DNA of 64,000 nucleotides, from the NCBI RefSeq assembly GCF_001886715.1, contig NZ_CP018082.1, forward strand, positions 7,130,001 to 7,194,000, in the 5' to 3' direction. Positions within the stretch are counted from its first letter, which is position 1, and the number at the start of each line of letters is the position of its first letter. The stretch is from Nocardia mangyaensis. GTDB lineage: Bacteria > Actinomycetota > Actinomycetes > Mycobacteriales > Mycobacteriaceae. The notes beneath the pieces are model-generated. The model saw nothing but the letters and a program-made list of their open reading frames with translations. It did not search any database and was not told the origin of the DNA. This document shows, in pieces, positions 32,968 through 41,110 of the stretch. Position numbers and translations under genes: made by a program.

Positions 32968-33261
32968 TTGACCAATACCGTTGGTGCCGTTTCGCGGCCG
33001 GGCCGATTCGTACCGATGTTGACGGCGATGTGTGCGCTGGTCCTGTCCTGTGCCGCGATTGCCACCTACGTAGGTTTCGCCCTGGTGCTCGACGGTCTCG
33101 AGAAGTCGGTCAATGCCGGTGGGCGCACATCGGGTATCGGCATGGTGATCGCGGCGGTGCTCAGTGCCCCCGCGGTGGCCATGGGCGGAGGCGCGATCCT
33201 GTCGAAGGAGTGGACCGGTGGCGGCTCAGGCAGAAGTAGTCCTCGGTTACATCGGCCTTGA
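32968..33261 (+). CDS. Small membrane protein of unknown function
   Basis: A 97-residue protein with two predicted membrane segments (about residues 16-42 and 54-78) and a Gly/Ser-rich polar tail. The TTG start is supported by GGGGGCGAGG just upstream, although the spacing is short. It stands alone about 90 bp after dnaB. Its end overlaps the convergent gene at 33247 by 15 bp. I do not recognise the family. The alternative is a non-coding stretch, but the clear two-helix pattern and ribosome-binding site favour a gene. Confidence 0.55.
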   Translation: MTNTVGAVSRPGRFVPMLTAMCALVLSCAAIATYVGFALVLDGLEKSVNAGGRTSGIGMVIAAVLSAPAVAMGGGAILSKEWTGGGSGRSSPRLHRP

Positions 33262-33735
33262 TTCGAGAACCTGATCCAGAGTCTCGAGCCGCGCCATCGG
33301 GAAGGGCATCCCCCACTGCGCCAGGTAGCCCTCATCACCCCACGTTTCGAGCACTGCTCGACCTGCGCGTTGCACCGACTTCACGTACGCACTGAGCAGC
33401 ACGACGCCGGCCCAAACGAGTCGCCCGTCTTCCCACGTCATGTCATCCCCACTGCTGTCCCCGAAGCGGACGACCTGAAGGTAGACACGATCCGCACCAC
33501 CGAATCCGGCTCCTGACAGAAATATTCGGGTACACCCAGGCTCCTGCGACAAGTGAGCAAATGAAGATGACGAGCCCAATCCGAGATCGCGAGCCGAATC
33601 CAGCAGACTTTTCAGTGCATCACTCAGATACGAGGCTGAGACTTTGACGACGTGATCGTCTACGTGAAAGGAGCACGTTGCCCAGCCACGTCCATCCAGC
33701 TCCCAGTCCAAGGCAACGGATTCGATTTCACTCAT
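33247..33735 (-). CDS. Hypothetical protein, possibly immunity-like
   Basis: A 162-residue soluble acidic protein with no signal peptide or membrane segment. It is rich in Ser, Trp and aromatic residues; its N-terminal half is strand-like (VALDWELDGRGWATCSFHV) and it has the end GMPFPMARLETLDQVL. I do not recognise a named family. The size, acidity and orphan location recall immunity proteins of polymorphic toxin systems, many of which persist after toxin loss. That is a guess from form only. ATG 33735 overlaps by 8 nt the end of a short open frame upstream (see 33728-33859), as in coupled gene pairs. Confidence 0.6.
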   Translation of the reverse strand: MSEIESVALDWELDGRGWATCSFHVDDHVVKVSASYLSDALKSLLDSARDLGLGSSSSFAHLSQEPGCTRIFLSGAGFGGADRVYLQVVRFGDSSGDDMTWEDGRLVWAGVVLLSAYVKSVQRAGRAVLETWGDEGYLAQWGMPFPMARLETLDQVLESRPM

Positions 33736-33859
33736 TCGGCTCCTGGTACTCAGGTGCGGCGCTCGGCCATGACGACCCGCACCGGTTCGCCTTACTCATC
33801 GGCGGGCAGCGATCCACTCCGGAGATGTCGAGTCCGCGGTAGATGTGATGTGCGCGCAC
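33728..33859 (-). pseudogene. Short upstream frame, possible gene remnant; gap 33736-34075
   Basis: A 43-codon frame on the minus strand (GTG 33859; begins VRAHHIYRGLDISG, ends EYQEPNE) stops inside the start of the gene at 33735, in an ATGAGTGA overlap typical of coupled genes. In-frame stops lie just upstream of the GTG. It may be the tail of a larger lost gene, for instance a toxin paired with the downstream protein. The rest of the gap to 34075 shows no gene I can support. Confidence 0.3.
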
Positions 33860-34075
33860 CAGCCCAACGGTAGGTCAGCGCGGGGCGTGGGCTTGCACCG
33901 GGCCGAGCTCCGCTGTGAGCGATCCGGCGATAGCGGCTGGGCATGGCCCCCAGAGTTGGGGGCGGTGATACCTGTTTGCTCTAGTAACGATCGGTGGGGT
34001 GGGGGCGACATTCTTCGTGACATGCGGCCCGTCGGGGGGCCTGCCCACCTGTAGGTCTTCGAACGGGAAACTGCC

Positions 34076-35812
34076 ATGAATCTGCGTGAGTTCCTTGCGA
34101 AACATCGGATCGCTTCGGCTGTTGCCGCGCCCGCGGCGTTGGGTGTCGCGGCGATTGTCGCGGCGTCGTTCGCGGTGACGTCGCAGGCGCCGTCGCCGGA
34201 GTACGAGCTCACCACCTCGGTGACCGAGTGCCGGGAGATGGTGACCATCTCGGTGGCGGGGCGCAACGACACCCCGGTGGCGGGGACCACGGCGATGCTG
34301 CTCGACGCCAATGGGAATCCGCTGCCCGCGGCGTTGTCGGGGGATCACAGCAGTGTGTGGGTTGATCCGGTGGTGAACGCGCCTGCCTCGAGCGTGGCCG
34401 ACGGCCAGTACGCGGCGGTGTACATCGCCTATCCGGCGAACATGTCGACCTATGAGGACGCGGTCAACGCGGGTGTGGCCAACACTCAGCAGGTGATGCG
34501 CGAGATCTCGGCGGCCTGCCCGGATACCAAGTTCTCCATCGTCGGCTACAGCGAGGGTGCCGATGTGGTGCGTCGCGTGGCCGAGGGGATCGGCAACGAC
34601 GACCCTGGCGACGGCTACGACGTGGTGAATCCCGACGACGTGCTCGGCGTGGTGATGTTCGCCGACGCGGGTCGCGCGGCCGGCGACGGCCCGTTCATCG
34701 GTGCCGAGGACCCCTTCGCCAACCCGGACGGCTTCGACCAGAGGTACCAGGACGGCCGGACCCCGGTCTCGGGCAAGGGCGTGACCACCGGCGGCGACTT
34801 CGGTGCGCTCAACGGCAAGATCGCGTCGTTCTGCTCCGAGGGCGACCTCACCTGCGCGGCGCCGAAGAACATCTCGCTGCTGCAGCTGGCGGCCAATGTC
34901 GGCAGGCAGATCAATGTCGACGACCTGGAACGCGACGGGTTGACCCCGGCGACCGGTCAGGACATGGCCTTCACCCTGGGCCGCATCGCGATGACGGCCT
35001 TCTCCGACATCGCCGCCAACCCGAACTGGATGGCCAGCGACGAGACCTTCCTCGACGTGCTCCTCAAGGTCTCGGACCCGGACTACGTGCCCGGTGAGAC
35101 CCCGCCGCCCTCGCAGGCCGACACCATTGCCGCCGAGCAGATCTCGCCGCTGGCCTACCTGCCGCAGAAGATCTTCAACGAGATCGTCGGCCTGATCATC
35201 ACCAACCAGAACACCATTCCGGTGGCGCTGAGCGATCCGTACCAGCTCACCCTCGGCCCGAACGGGACCGGACATCATTTCGACTACTGGCGTGACTCCG
35301 ACGAGGCGAACGGCAAGCCGCTGACCTCGGCCGAGTACGCGGCGGCCTGGCTGACGCATCTGGCCAAGCAGGCGCAGGCGGGCGAGCCGGTGGACACCAA
35401 GTCCGCGCCGGAACCGGCGGATCTGGCGGCGGCGCGAGAGGCGGCGACGAGCACCAGGCAGGCGCCGACGACGACTTCGGCGGCCAAGACCACCTCGAAG
35501 ACCACCACGTCGACCACCACCTCCAAGCCGACCACGACCGAGCCGACCACCACGTCCAAGACGACGGAGTCCACCACGACGTCGACGTCGACAACGACCG
35601 AGCCGACCACCACAACACCGTCGACAACGACCGAGCCGACCACCACAACACCGTCGACGACGACACCCACCGAGACCACTCCCTCAGCGCCAGCTCCGGA
35701 ACCGGCCACGAACCAGGCCGCCGCTCCCGCCACGCCGACCACCACCGAAACGACTACCGAAGCCCCGACCTCCACGGTAACGCCGACCACCACCCCGGCC
35801 CCGGCGAACTAG
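34076..35812 (+). CDS. Secreted cutinase-like serine hydrolase with threonine-rich tail
   Basis: A 578-residue exported protein. The N-terminal hydrophobic segment (about residues 13-35, AVAAPAALGVAAIVAASFAVTS) is a signal peptide or anchor. The catalytic region (about 45-430) has the cutinase-type elbow GYSEGADVVRRVA near residue 159 (GxSxG), an Asp-rich VVMFADAGRAAGDG segment and a late HHFDYWRDSD that may give the His. The last 140 residues are almost pure Thr/Pro/Ser/Glu with 33-bp DNA repeats, a wall-spanning, probably glycosylated tail. In mycolic-acid bacteria such cutinase-like proteins act as lipases, esterases or phospholipases on envelope lipids. It is monocistronic, with a strong terminator behind it. 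Confidence 0.82.
   Translation: MNLREFLAKHRIASAVAAPAALGVAAIVAASFAVTSQAPSPEYELTTSVTECREMVTISVAGRNDTPVAGTTAMLLDANGNPLPAALSGDHSSVWVDPVVNAPASSVADGQYAAVYIAYPANMSTYEDAVNAGVANTQQVMREISAACPDTKFSIVGYSEGADVVRRVAEGIGNDDPGDGYDVVNPDDVLGVVMFADAGRAAGDGPFIGAEDPFANPDGFDQRYQDGRTPVSGKGVTTGGDFGALNGKIASFCSEGDLTCAAPKNISLLQLAANVGRQINVDDLERDGLTPATGQDMAFTLGRIAMTAFSDIAANPNWMASDETFLDVLLKVSDPDYVPGETPPPSQADTIAAEQISPLAYLPQKIFNEIVGLIITNQNTIPVALSDPYQLTLGPNGTGHHFDYWRDSDEANGKPLTSAEYAAAWLTHLAKQAQAGEPVDTKSAPEPADLAAAREAATSTRQAPTTTSAAKTTSKTTTSTTTSKPTTTEPTTTSKTTESTTTSTSTTTEPTTTTPSTTTEPTTTTPSTTTPTETTPSAPAPEPATNQAAAPATPTTTETTTEAPTSTVTPTTTPAPAN
35587..35652 (+). repeat. Two 33-bp tandem repeats in the threonine-rich tail
   Basis: Two identical 33-nt units lie back to back in frame at 35587-35619 and 35620-35652, each beginning GTCGACAACGACCGAG. 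They encode a Thr/Pro/Glu-rich 11-residue repeat. Exact identity suggests recent duplication and likely length variation. Confidence 0.88.
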
Positions 35813-35827
35813 CCGCCGATCCGAACA

Positions 35828-35870
35828 CCGAAGCCCCGGTGGCGCAGTCAGCCACCGGGGCTTCGGCTTT
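35828..35870 (+). terminator. Strong terminator after the cutinase-like gene; gap 35813-36149
   Basis: Perfect 16-bp arms (35828-35843 and 35851-35866, starting CCGAAGCCCC) enclose a 7-nt loop and are followed by CTTT. The remaining 280 bp of the gap contain no clear gene. Only short unsupported frames are present. Confidence 0.92.
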
Positions 35871-36149
35871 CCGCCGCGATACTGCAGGTAGCGCGCGGGG
35901 AAGGTCATCTCACGCCGCTCCCTTGACCCTCGACCACGTGTCGAATCCTGCGCTCCGGTCTCGTTGCGAAACTACGATTTCACCTGACAGGCGCCCGGTA
36001 GGGGCTGGATCGCCATACGTCGGGAGGCGCCGAGCGGAACCCCGCACTGGCGGCGAATCAAGCTGCCGCGGTCCGCGACACCCCCCGCGACATCGGGGCA
36101 ACGCGCCGATCATGATGACTGTGACGGGCCACGGTGCAATGATCGGCGG

Positions 36150-37004
36150 GTGACTCAGTGGCTCCCACTCCTCGGTTCGCTCGTCGTCGCCGCAGCAGTT
36201 CTGGTCGGCGTCATCGCCAACAACCGCACGCATCGCGAAGGGATCGCGGCGGCCGACGAGCGCGGCAGGCAGGCGCTCGACACCGCGCAGCGCAATGTCG
36301 AACTGTCGAACATGGTTGGCGACCAGCGCGATCACGAGGCGTGGCGCCGGGAGGCGGTGCTCGCCGCGGTCGCCTCGATCCTGGAGACCTCGGCCTCGGT
36401 GCGGGCCGACCTGACCAGCTGTGGTGAATGGGATCTGGTCACCGTCGACGAGATCGACGGGGTAGGCGCACAGATCCACAAGGTGATCTGGGACCGCCCG
36501 AGCGGGATGCTGACCCGCCTGCGCGTGGTGGCCCATCGCCGGATCTCGAACAAGTGCGAAGACCTGCTGCGCACGCTCACCGCCGCCCAGCACATCACCA
36601 TGCAGCGGTTGAAGCTGCACATCGATGTGGAGGCCACGGTCGAGGAGCTCGAGGACATGGCCGAGCTGTGGCAGAAGGCGATGCGCCATGCCGCCGAGCA
36701 GGAGCGGGCGCTGGTGGAGATCACGCGCCTGGAGCTGGGTATCGACGTCGCCACGAAAGGCCCTGCGACGGCACCGATTCCGGCACCGGTCGCGGCGCAG
36801 CCAGAGCCGATTCCGGCACCGGTCGAGCCACCGGTCGAGCCACCGGTCGAGCCCGTTGCCGAACCGGTCGCCGAAATCGTCGACGAGGAACCGGAAGTCA
36901 GCGACGAGCCCGGCGAGCAGCAGCCCGCGCCCGGCGAGCAGCAGCCCGCGCCCGACGCCGCGGACACCGTTGAGCAGCGGCGCACCGAGACCGTCCAGGT
37001 CTGA
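36150..37004 (+). CDS. Membrane-anchored hypothetical protein with Pro/Glu-rich tail
   Basis: A 284-residue protein. One N-terminal transmembrane segment (about residues 4-24, WLPLLGSLVVAAAVLVGVIA) leads into a helical, charged cytoplasmic domain (about 25-190) with many Arg/Glu pairs, and then an acidic tail. The tail has short repeats, PVEPPVEP and GEQQPAPGEQQPAP. The GTG start is the first in-frame start after the gap. No family is recognised. The topology resembles Nocardia proteins annotated only as hypothetical. It stands alone upstream of the WS/DGAT gene, 160 bp away. Confidence 0.72.
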   Translation: MTQWLPLLGSLVVAAAVLVGVIANNRTHREGIAAADERGRQALDTAQRNVELSNMVGDQRDHEAWRREAVLAAVASILETSASVRADLTSCGEWDLVTVDEIDGVGAQIHKVIWDRPSGMLTRLRVVAHRRISNKCEDLLRTLTAAQHITMQRLKLHIDVEATVEELEDMAELWQKAMRHAAEQERALVEITRLELGIDVATKGPATAPIPAPVAAQPEPIPAPVEPPVEPPVEPVAEPVAEIVDEEPEVSDEPGEQQPAPGEQQPAPDAADTVEQRRTETVQV

Positions 37005-37167
37005 TCCGCGCGTGCCGCCCGAGCACCCGCGACCGTCGTTCGCCTGACGCGAGCCGGACGTCCGGGTAACTTGGAGTACGGCGCGTGTTGTTCGCGCGCC
37101 GACCCGACAGCGTGGTCGATCGTCTACAGATTCGCACCGAACCACTCTCGTCAGGGGGCGATCAGTC

Positions 37168-38526
37168 ATGGAGTTCATCGCGCCGTTGGATGCGCTGTTT
37201 CTACTCGCGGAGTCGCGCGAACACCCGATGCATGTCGGCTCACTGCAGCTGTTCGAGCCACCGGAAGACGCCGGGCCGGACTATCTGCGCGAGTTCCGCG
37301 ATGCGCTGTTGGCGGACAAGACCTTCCGCCCCACCTTCCGCAAGCGTCCGGCCACCTGGCTCGGCGCGCCCCAGCTGGCCTGGGCTCAGGACGACGAGGT
37401 CGACCTGGACTATCACGTGCAGCGCAGCGCCCTGCCCGCACCGGGCCGGATCGCGCAACTGCTCGATCACACCTCGACGCTGCACAGCACACTGCTCGAC
37501 CGGCACCGGCCGATGTGGGAACTGCACTTCGTCGAGGGCCTGGCCGACGGCCGCTTCGCGCTGTACTCGAAGATGCACCACGCGCTGATCGACGGGGTGT
37601 CCGCGCAGCGGCTGCTACGCCGCACACTCACCACCGATCCGTTCGCCACCGAGATCACGACGCCGTGGAACCTGCCGCGCAAGCAGCGACCGGAAGCCGG
37701 CGCGCGGTCGAAGTCCGGGCTGGGCGGACTGCTCGGCGGCATGAACTCGGCCGCGTCGGCGACGGCGGCGCTCATGCGGGCCACCCGCACCGGTCTGTTG
37801 CAGCAGCAGCTGACCCTGCCGTTCGAGGCGCCGCACACGCTGTTCAACGTGCCGATCGGTGGTGCGCGCAAGTGCGCGGTGCGCAGCTGGTCGATGGACC
37901 GGGTCAAGCAGGTGAAGAAGGCGACGGGGACCACGGTCAACGATGTGGTGCTGGCGATGTCGGCGGGGGCGCTGCGGTCGTACCTGGTGGAGCGCGACGC
38001 CCTCCCGGACAAGCCGATGATCGCGATGGTGCCGATGTCGTTGCGCGATCCCGACGACACCGACACCCAGGGCGTGAAGATCGCCGCGCTGCTGTGCAAT
38101 CTGGGCACCGATATCGCCGATCCGCTGGAACGGCTGCGGGTGGTGAGCGAGTCGACGCGGCGCAACAAAGAGGTGTACCGCTCGCTGTCCGCGGCACAGA
38201 CCCTGGCGGTGGCCGGGGTGATGCTGAGTCCGATGGCGGCGATGCTGCTGCCCGGGTTCGCCTCGATGGGGACGCCGCCGTTCAACATCGTCATCTCGAA
38301 TGTGCCGGGTGCGCGGGAGTCGCTGTACTGGAACGGCGCGCGCCTCGACGCCGCCTACCCGCTGTCCATCCCACTCGACGGCCAGGCCGTGAACATCACC
38401 CTCACCTCCCATGGCGACAATCTCGATTTCGGTCTCGTCGGGTGCCGCCGCACTCTGCCCGACCTGCATCGATTGCTCGACCACCTGGAGGATTCGCTGG
38501 TCGCGCTCGAGGATGCCGCTGCCTGA
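37168..38526 (+). CDS. Wax ester synthase / acyl-CoA:diacylglycerol acyltransferase (WS/DGAT)
   Basis: A 452-residue acyltransferase that joins acyl-CoA to diacylglycerol or fatty alcohol, giving storage triacylglycerol or wax esters at the inner membrane and lipid bodies. The catalytic motif HHxxxDG is H137-H-A-L-I-D142-G. The N-terminus (MEFIAPLDALFLLAESREHPMHVG), TVNDVVLAMSAGALR and the C-terminal PFNIVISNVPGARE are further family blocks. ATG 37168 follows CAGGGGGCG. Multiple WS/DGAT genes are typical of Nocardia and Rhodococcus. The next gene lies 43 bp downstream but has its own operator-like site. Confidence 0.93.
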   Translation: MEFIAPLDALFLLAESREHPMHVGSLQLFEPPEDAGPDYLREFRDALLADKTFRPTFRKRPATWLGAPQLAWAQDDEVDLDYHVQRSALPAPGRIAQLLDHTSTLHSTLLDRHRPMWELHFVEGLADGRFALYSKMHHALIDGVSAQRLLRRTLTTDPFATEITTPWNLPRKQRPEAGARSKSGLGGLLGGMNSAASATAALMRATRTGLLQQQLTLPFEAPHTLFNVPIGGARKCAVRSWSMDRVKQVKKATGTTVNDVVLAMSAGALRSYLVERDALPDKPMIAMVPMSLRDPDDTDTQGVKIAALLCNLGTDIADPLERLRVVSESTRRNKEVYRSLSAAQTLAVAGVMLSPMAAMLLPGFASMGTPPFNIVISNVPGARESLYWNGARLDAAYPLSIPLDGQAVNITLTSHGDNLDFGLVGCRRTLPDLHRLLDHLEDSLVALEDAAA

Positions 38527-38548
38527 AATCGACCATTCTCTCGCAAAC

Positions 38549-38562
38549 TAGAACGTGTTACA
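38549..38562. promoter_or_regulatory. KstR-type operator match
   Basis: TAGAACGTGTTACA fits the published KstR consensus TnnAACnnGTTnnA at all eight fixed positions. It lies 7 bp upstream of the next ATG. KstR represses steroid and cholesterol catabolism genes in mycobacteria and rhodococci. A short motif can arise by chance, so the call rests on placement as well. Confidence 0.6.
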
Positions 38563-38569
38563 GTTCGGT

Positions 38570-39688
38570 ATGCGTACCGAATTCTGCGAACAGCTCGGCA
38601 TCGAATTCCCCCTCTTCGCCTTCACCCACTGCCGCGACGTGGTCGCGGCGGTGAGCAACGCGGGCGGGCTGGGAGTACTCGGAGCGGTGGGCTTCACCGC
38701 CGAGGAACTCGAGGTCGAGCTGGCCTGGCTCGACGAGCACGTCACCGGCATCTACGGCGTCGATCTGGTGATCCCGTCGAAGTACGAGGGCAAGGGCGTC
38801 GACGGACTCAGCCCCGAACAGCTGGAAAAGCGGCTGGCGCAGATGGTTCCGCAGGGCCATCGCGACTTCGCCCAGCAGATCCTCACCGAGCACAATGTGC
38901 CCGCGCTGCCCGACGGCGAGCACCACAACGAGCTGCTCGGCTGGACCGCGACCACCGCCGGCCCGCAGGTCGACGTCATCCTCAACCACCCGAAGGCCAA
39001 GCTGGTCGCCAACGCGCTCGGCACACCGCCCGCCGATGTCGTCGCGCGGATCCAGGAGTCGGGTCGGGTGATCGGCGCGCTGTGCGGCTCGGTGAAGCAC
39101 GCGCAGAACCACAAGGACGCCGGGCTCGACTTCGTGGTGTGTCAGGGCACCGAGGGCGGTGGACACTGCGGTGAGGTGTCCTCACTGGTGCTGTGGCCGC
39201 AGGTCATCGACGCCGTGGGCGATATGCCGGTGCTCGCGGCCGGTGGCATCGGCAACGGCGCGCAGGTCGCGGCGGCGCTGGCGATGGGCGCGGCGGGCGC
39301 GTGGACCGGCTCGCTGTGGCTCACCGTCGAGGAGGCCAATGTGCCGCCCGCGCAGATGAGCACCTACCTCGACGCCAGCAGCCACGACACCATCCGCTCG
39401 CGCTCGTGGACCGGCAAGCCGTGCCGCATGCTGCGCAACGACTGGACCGACGCCTGGGAGGCCACCGACACTCCCGACCCGCTGCCGATGCCGCTGCAGA
39501 TGATGGTGGCCCTCGACGGCGTGAAGCGCGGACACCGCTACCCCGAGGCGGCCAAGGACGTGAACTTCAATCCGGTCGGCCAGGTGGTCGGCATGATGAA
39601 CAAGGTCGAGCGCAGTGCGGATGTGATCAACCGGCTGGTGGAGGAATACGTCACCGCTTACGACCGCCTCACCAAACTCAACAGCTGA
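38570..39688 (+). CDS. Nitronate monooxygenase-like FMN-dependent oxidoreductase
   Basis: A 372-residue TIM-barrel flavoprotein of the 2-nitropropane dioxygenase/NMO family. The opening MRTEFCEQLGIEFPLFAF, the glycine-rich VVAAVSNAGGLGVLGAVGF and CQGTEGGGHCGEVSS (His199 at the active-site position) are characteristic. PVLAAGGIGNGAQVAAALAMGA forms the FMN phosphate site. The 372-residue length matches the mycobacterial branch of this family, some members of which belong to the KstR regulon and may act as steroid-ring or enoyl reductases rather than on nitronates. ATG 38570 is fixed by the conserved N-terminus. A KstR-like site lies just upstream, so I lean to a lipid or steroid role. Confidence 0.88.
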   Translation: MRTEFCEQLGIEFPLFAFTHCRDVVAAVSNAGGLGVLGAVGFTAEELEVELAWLDEHVTGIYGVDLVIPSKYEGKGVDGLSPEQLEKRLAQMVPQGHRDFAQQILTEHNVPALPDGEHHNELLGWTATTAGPQVDVILNHPKAKLVANALGTPPADVVARIQESGRVIGALCGSVKHAQNHKDAGLDFVVCQGTEGGGHCGEVSSLVLWPQVIDAVGDMPVLAAGGIGNGAQVAAALAMGAAGAWTGSLWLTVEEANVPPAQMSTYLDASSHDTIRSRSWTGKPCRMLRNDWTDAWEATDTPDPLPMPLQMMVALDGVKRGHRYPEAAKDVNFNPVGQVVGMMNKVERSADVINRLVEEYVTAYDRLTKLNS

Positions 39689-39692
39689 ATCC

Positions 39693-39853
39693 TTGGAGCG
39701 CTGGCGCGCTCGAGTTCGCGCCCCCGGCGGTCCCGCCGATCAGGCACCGTGGCTTGCTCCTTCGTCGCGTACGCCACGGCGCCTGATCGGCGGGACGGGC
39801 GCGAACCGCCGACTGCGTCGGCGATCCCTCCTCGGGGTCGGGATGTGCGGGGC
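39693..39853 (-). repeat. Dispersed structured repeat, copy B (161 bp); most of gap 39689-40043
   Basis: It is the reverse-orientation counterpart of 3681-3841, of equal length. Its long hairpin has arms at 39730-39753 and 39773-39796 with a 19-nt loop at 39754-39772, and the small hairpin GCCGAC-GCA-GTCGGC is present on the minus strand. Copy B differs from copy A in the arms by coordinated changes only. It fills the space between the stop of the NMO gene and the convergent GntR gene. The rest of the gap (39854-40043) shows nothing I can name. Confidence 0.9.
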
Positions 39854-40043
39854 CGGGTTTGTTGGAGCGGTGGCATGTTCGGAGTTCGCTACTGAGCGCG
39901 AGCGTTGGTGATCGCCCGGCGGGAACAGCCTGCCCGGCGCGCCGGCGCGATTCTGGAGTCGGTGCTGCCGCGGGGCGTGATCCACCGTGGCACCACGGTT
40001 CGGACACGACGGACAAATCCGACTCAGACAGCTGAGTACGCGA

Positions 40044-40811
40044 TCAGGCTGTGGCGGCCGCGGATTCGACCGGTGCCTCGCCGACGAGTTCGTCGAAGCG
40101 GCCGATCACCTTCTCGTGATAGAGCGTGAACAGGTCCTCGAACAGGGCGAGCTGGGCCTCCGAGGGCGCGGACTCGGCATCCCACACCGCGAGCAACGCC
40201 CGCCAGACCAGGACGTGCAGGTCGGCCGCGACCGCGAAGTAGGCGGCCACCGCCTCCGGCACCTCGACGACCATGTCGGCGATCGAATTCAGCACGGCCC
40301 GTTGCATGCTCATTCCGAGCACGCCGAGCAGTCTGCGTACCAGCGCCATCTCGGCGGCGATGATGCGCGGATGATCAGGCACGGCGTTGCGGGCCATCGC
40401 CTCCAGTTCGTCGACGGCGGCGGCCAGTTCGGCCGGATCGAGCACCTTCTCCGCGGCGGTGTAACCGAGCAGCGCCTCGAGCACGATGCCGCGCTCCACC
40501 TCGACGATGTCGGTGAACATCTCGGCGGCGAGCGCCGGGGCGGTGATGGAGAACCGGAACAGATGCCGATAGGCGTCCATCCCGCCCGCTTCGCGCACAT
40601 CGCGGATCGTGAAGCCCTTGCCACGGCGGGCCTCGACGAAGCCGTAGGACTCCAGCCTGCCGAGAGTGAGCTGGGCGGTCGCGCGGTTCATCCCGAACTC
40701 CTCGGCGACCTGGCGCACCGACGGCATCAGCTCGCCGGGCGCGTACTCGCCGGTGGCGACTCGGCGTGCCAACTCGTCGGCAACGTCGGCGACCACCGTC
40801 CGGGATCCCAT
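40044..40811 (-). CDS. GntR-family transcriptional regulator
   Basis: A 255-residue regulator. The N-terminal winged helix (residues about 5-70) reads ADELARRVATGEYAPGELMPSVRQVAEEFGMNRATAQLTLGRLESYGFVEARRGKG, the classical GntR pattern. The C-terminal part (about 90-240) is all-helical and FCD-like, so FadR subfamily, with possible metal-ligand His and Asp residues. No obvious target neighbour: upstream is a lipoprotein gene, downstream the structured repeat. The effector is probably a carboxylic acid, by subfamily knowledge. ATG 40811 follows AAAGGTG. Confidence 0.9.
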   Translation of the reverse strand: MGSRTVVADVADELARRVATGEYAPGELMPSVRQVAEEFGMNRATAQLTLGRLESYGFVEARRGKGFTIRDVREAGGMDAYRHLFRFSITAPALAAEMFTDIVEVERGIVLEALLGYTAAEKVLDPAELAAAVDELEAMARNAVPDHPRIIAAEMALVRRLLGVLGMSMQRAVLNSIADMVVEVPEAVAAYFAVAADLHVLVWRALLAVWDAESAPSEAQLALFEDLFTLYHEKVIGRFDELVGEAPVESAAATA

Positions 40812-41110
40812 CGAAGAAACACCTTTCGGTCATGATGCGGCTACGTCCCAGACAGTTTAGGCGTTCCTACCGCACCCCGCACGCACCCGAGGGCGCTGTG
40901 GGGCGGTTCACGTCGTTGGGCCGATCATCTCCACAAACCGACCGAACAGCCCGCTCGGCAAGTGCCGGGCAACAGCGGAAACGGCGGTCACCATGCGCGG
41001 CGAACGGGAGAAACATCCGCGGCGAACACGTTCGTGTGGATCAGACAGCCGACGCGCCACCGTGATTGAATACGCGGGCAACAGGGCAGCTAAACATCGA
41101 GGGAGGAACC

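Noticed and set aside
33845..34054. 69-codon frame on the plus strand before the cutinase-like gene.
   Set aside because: No ribosome-binding site, atypical composition, and no family resemblance.
41022..41041. GAACACGTTC-like palindrome, considered as a LexA or KstR site upstream of the lipoprotein gene.
   Set aside because: The spacer is wrong for a LexA box (GAACnnnnGTTC) and the outer T and A of the KstR consensus are missing.
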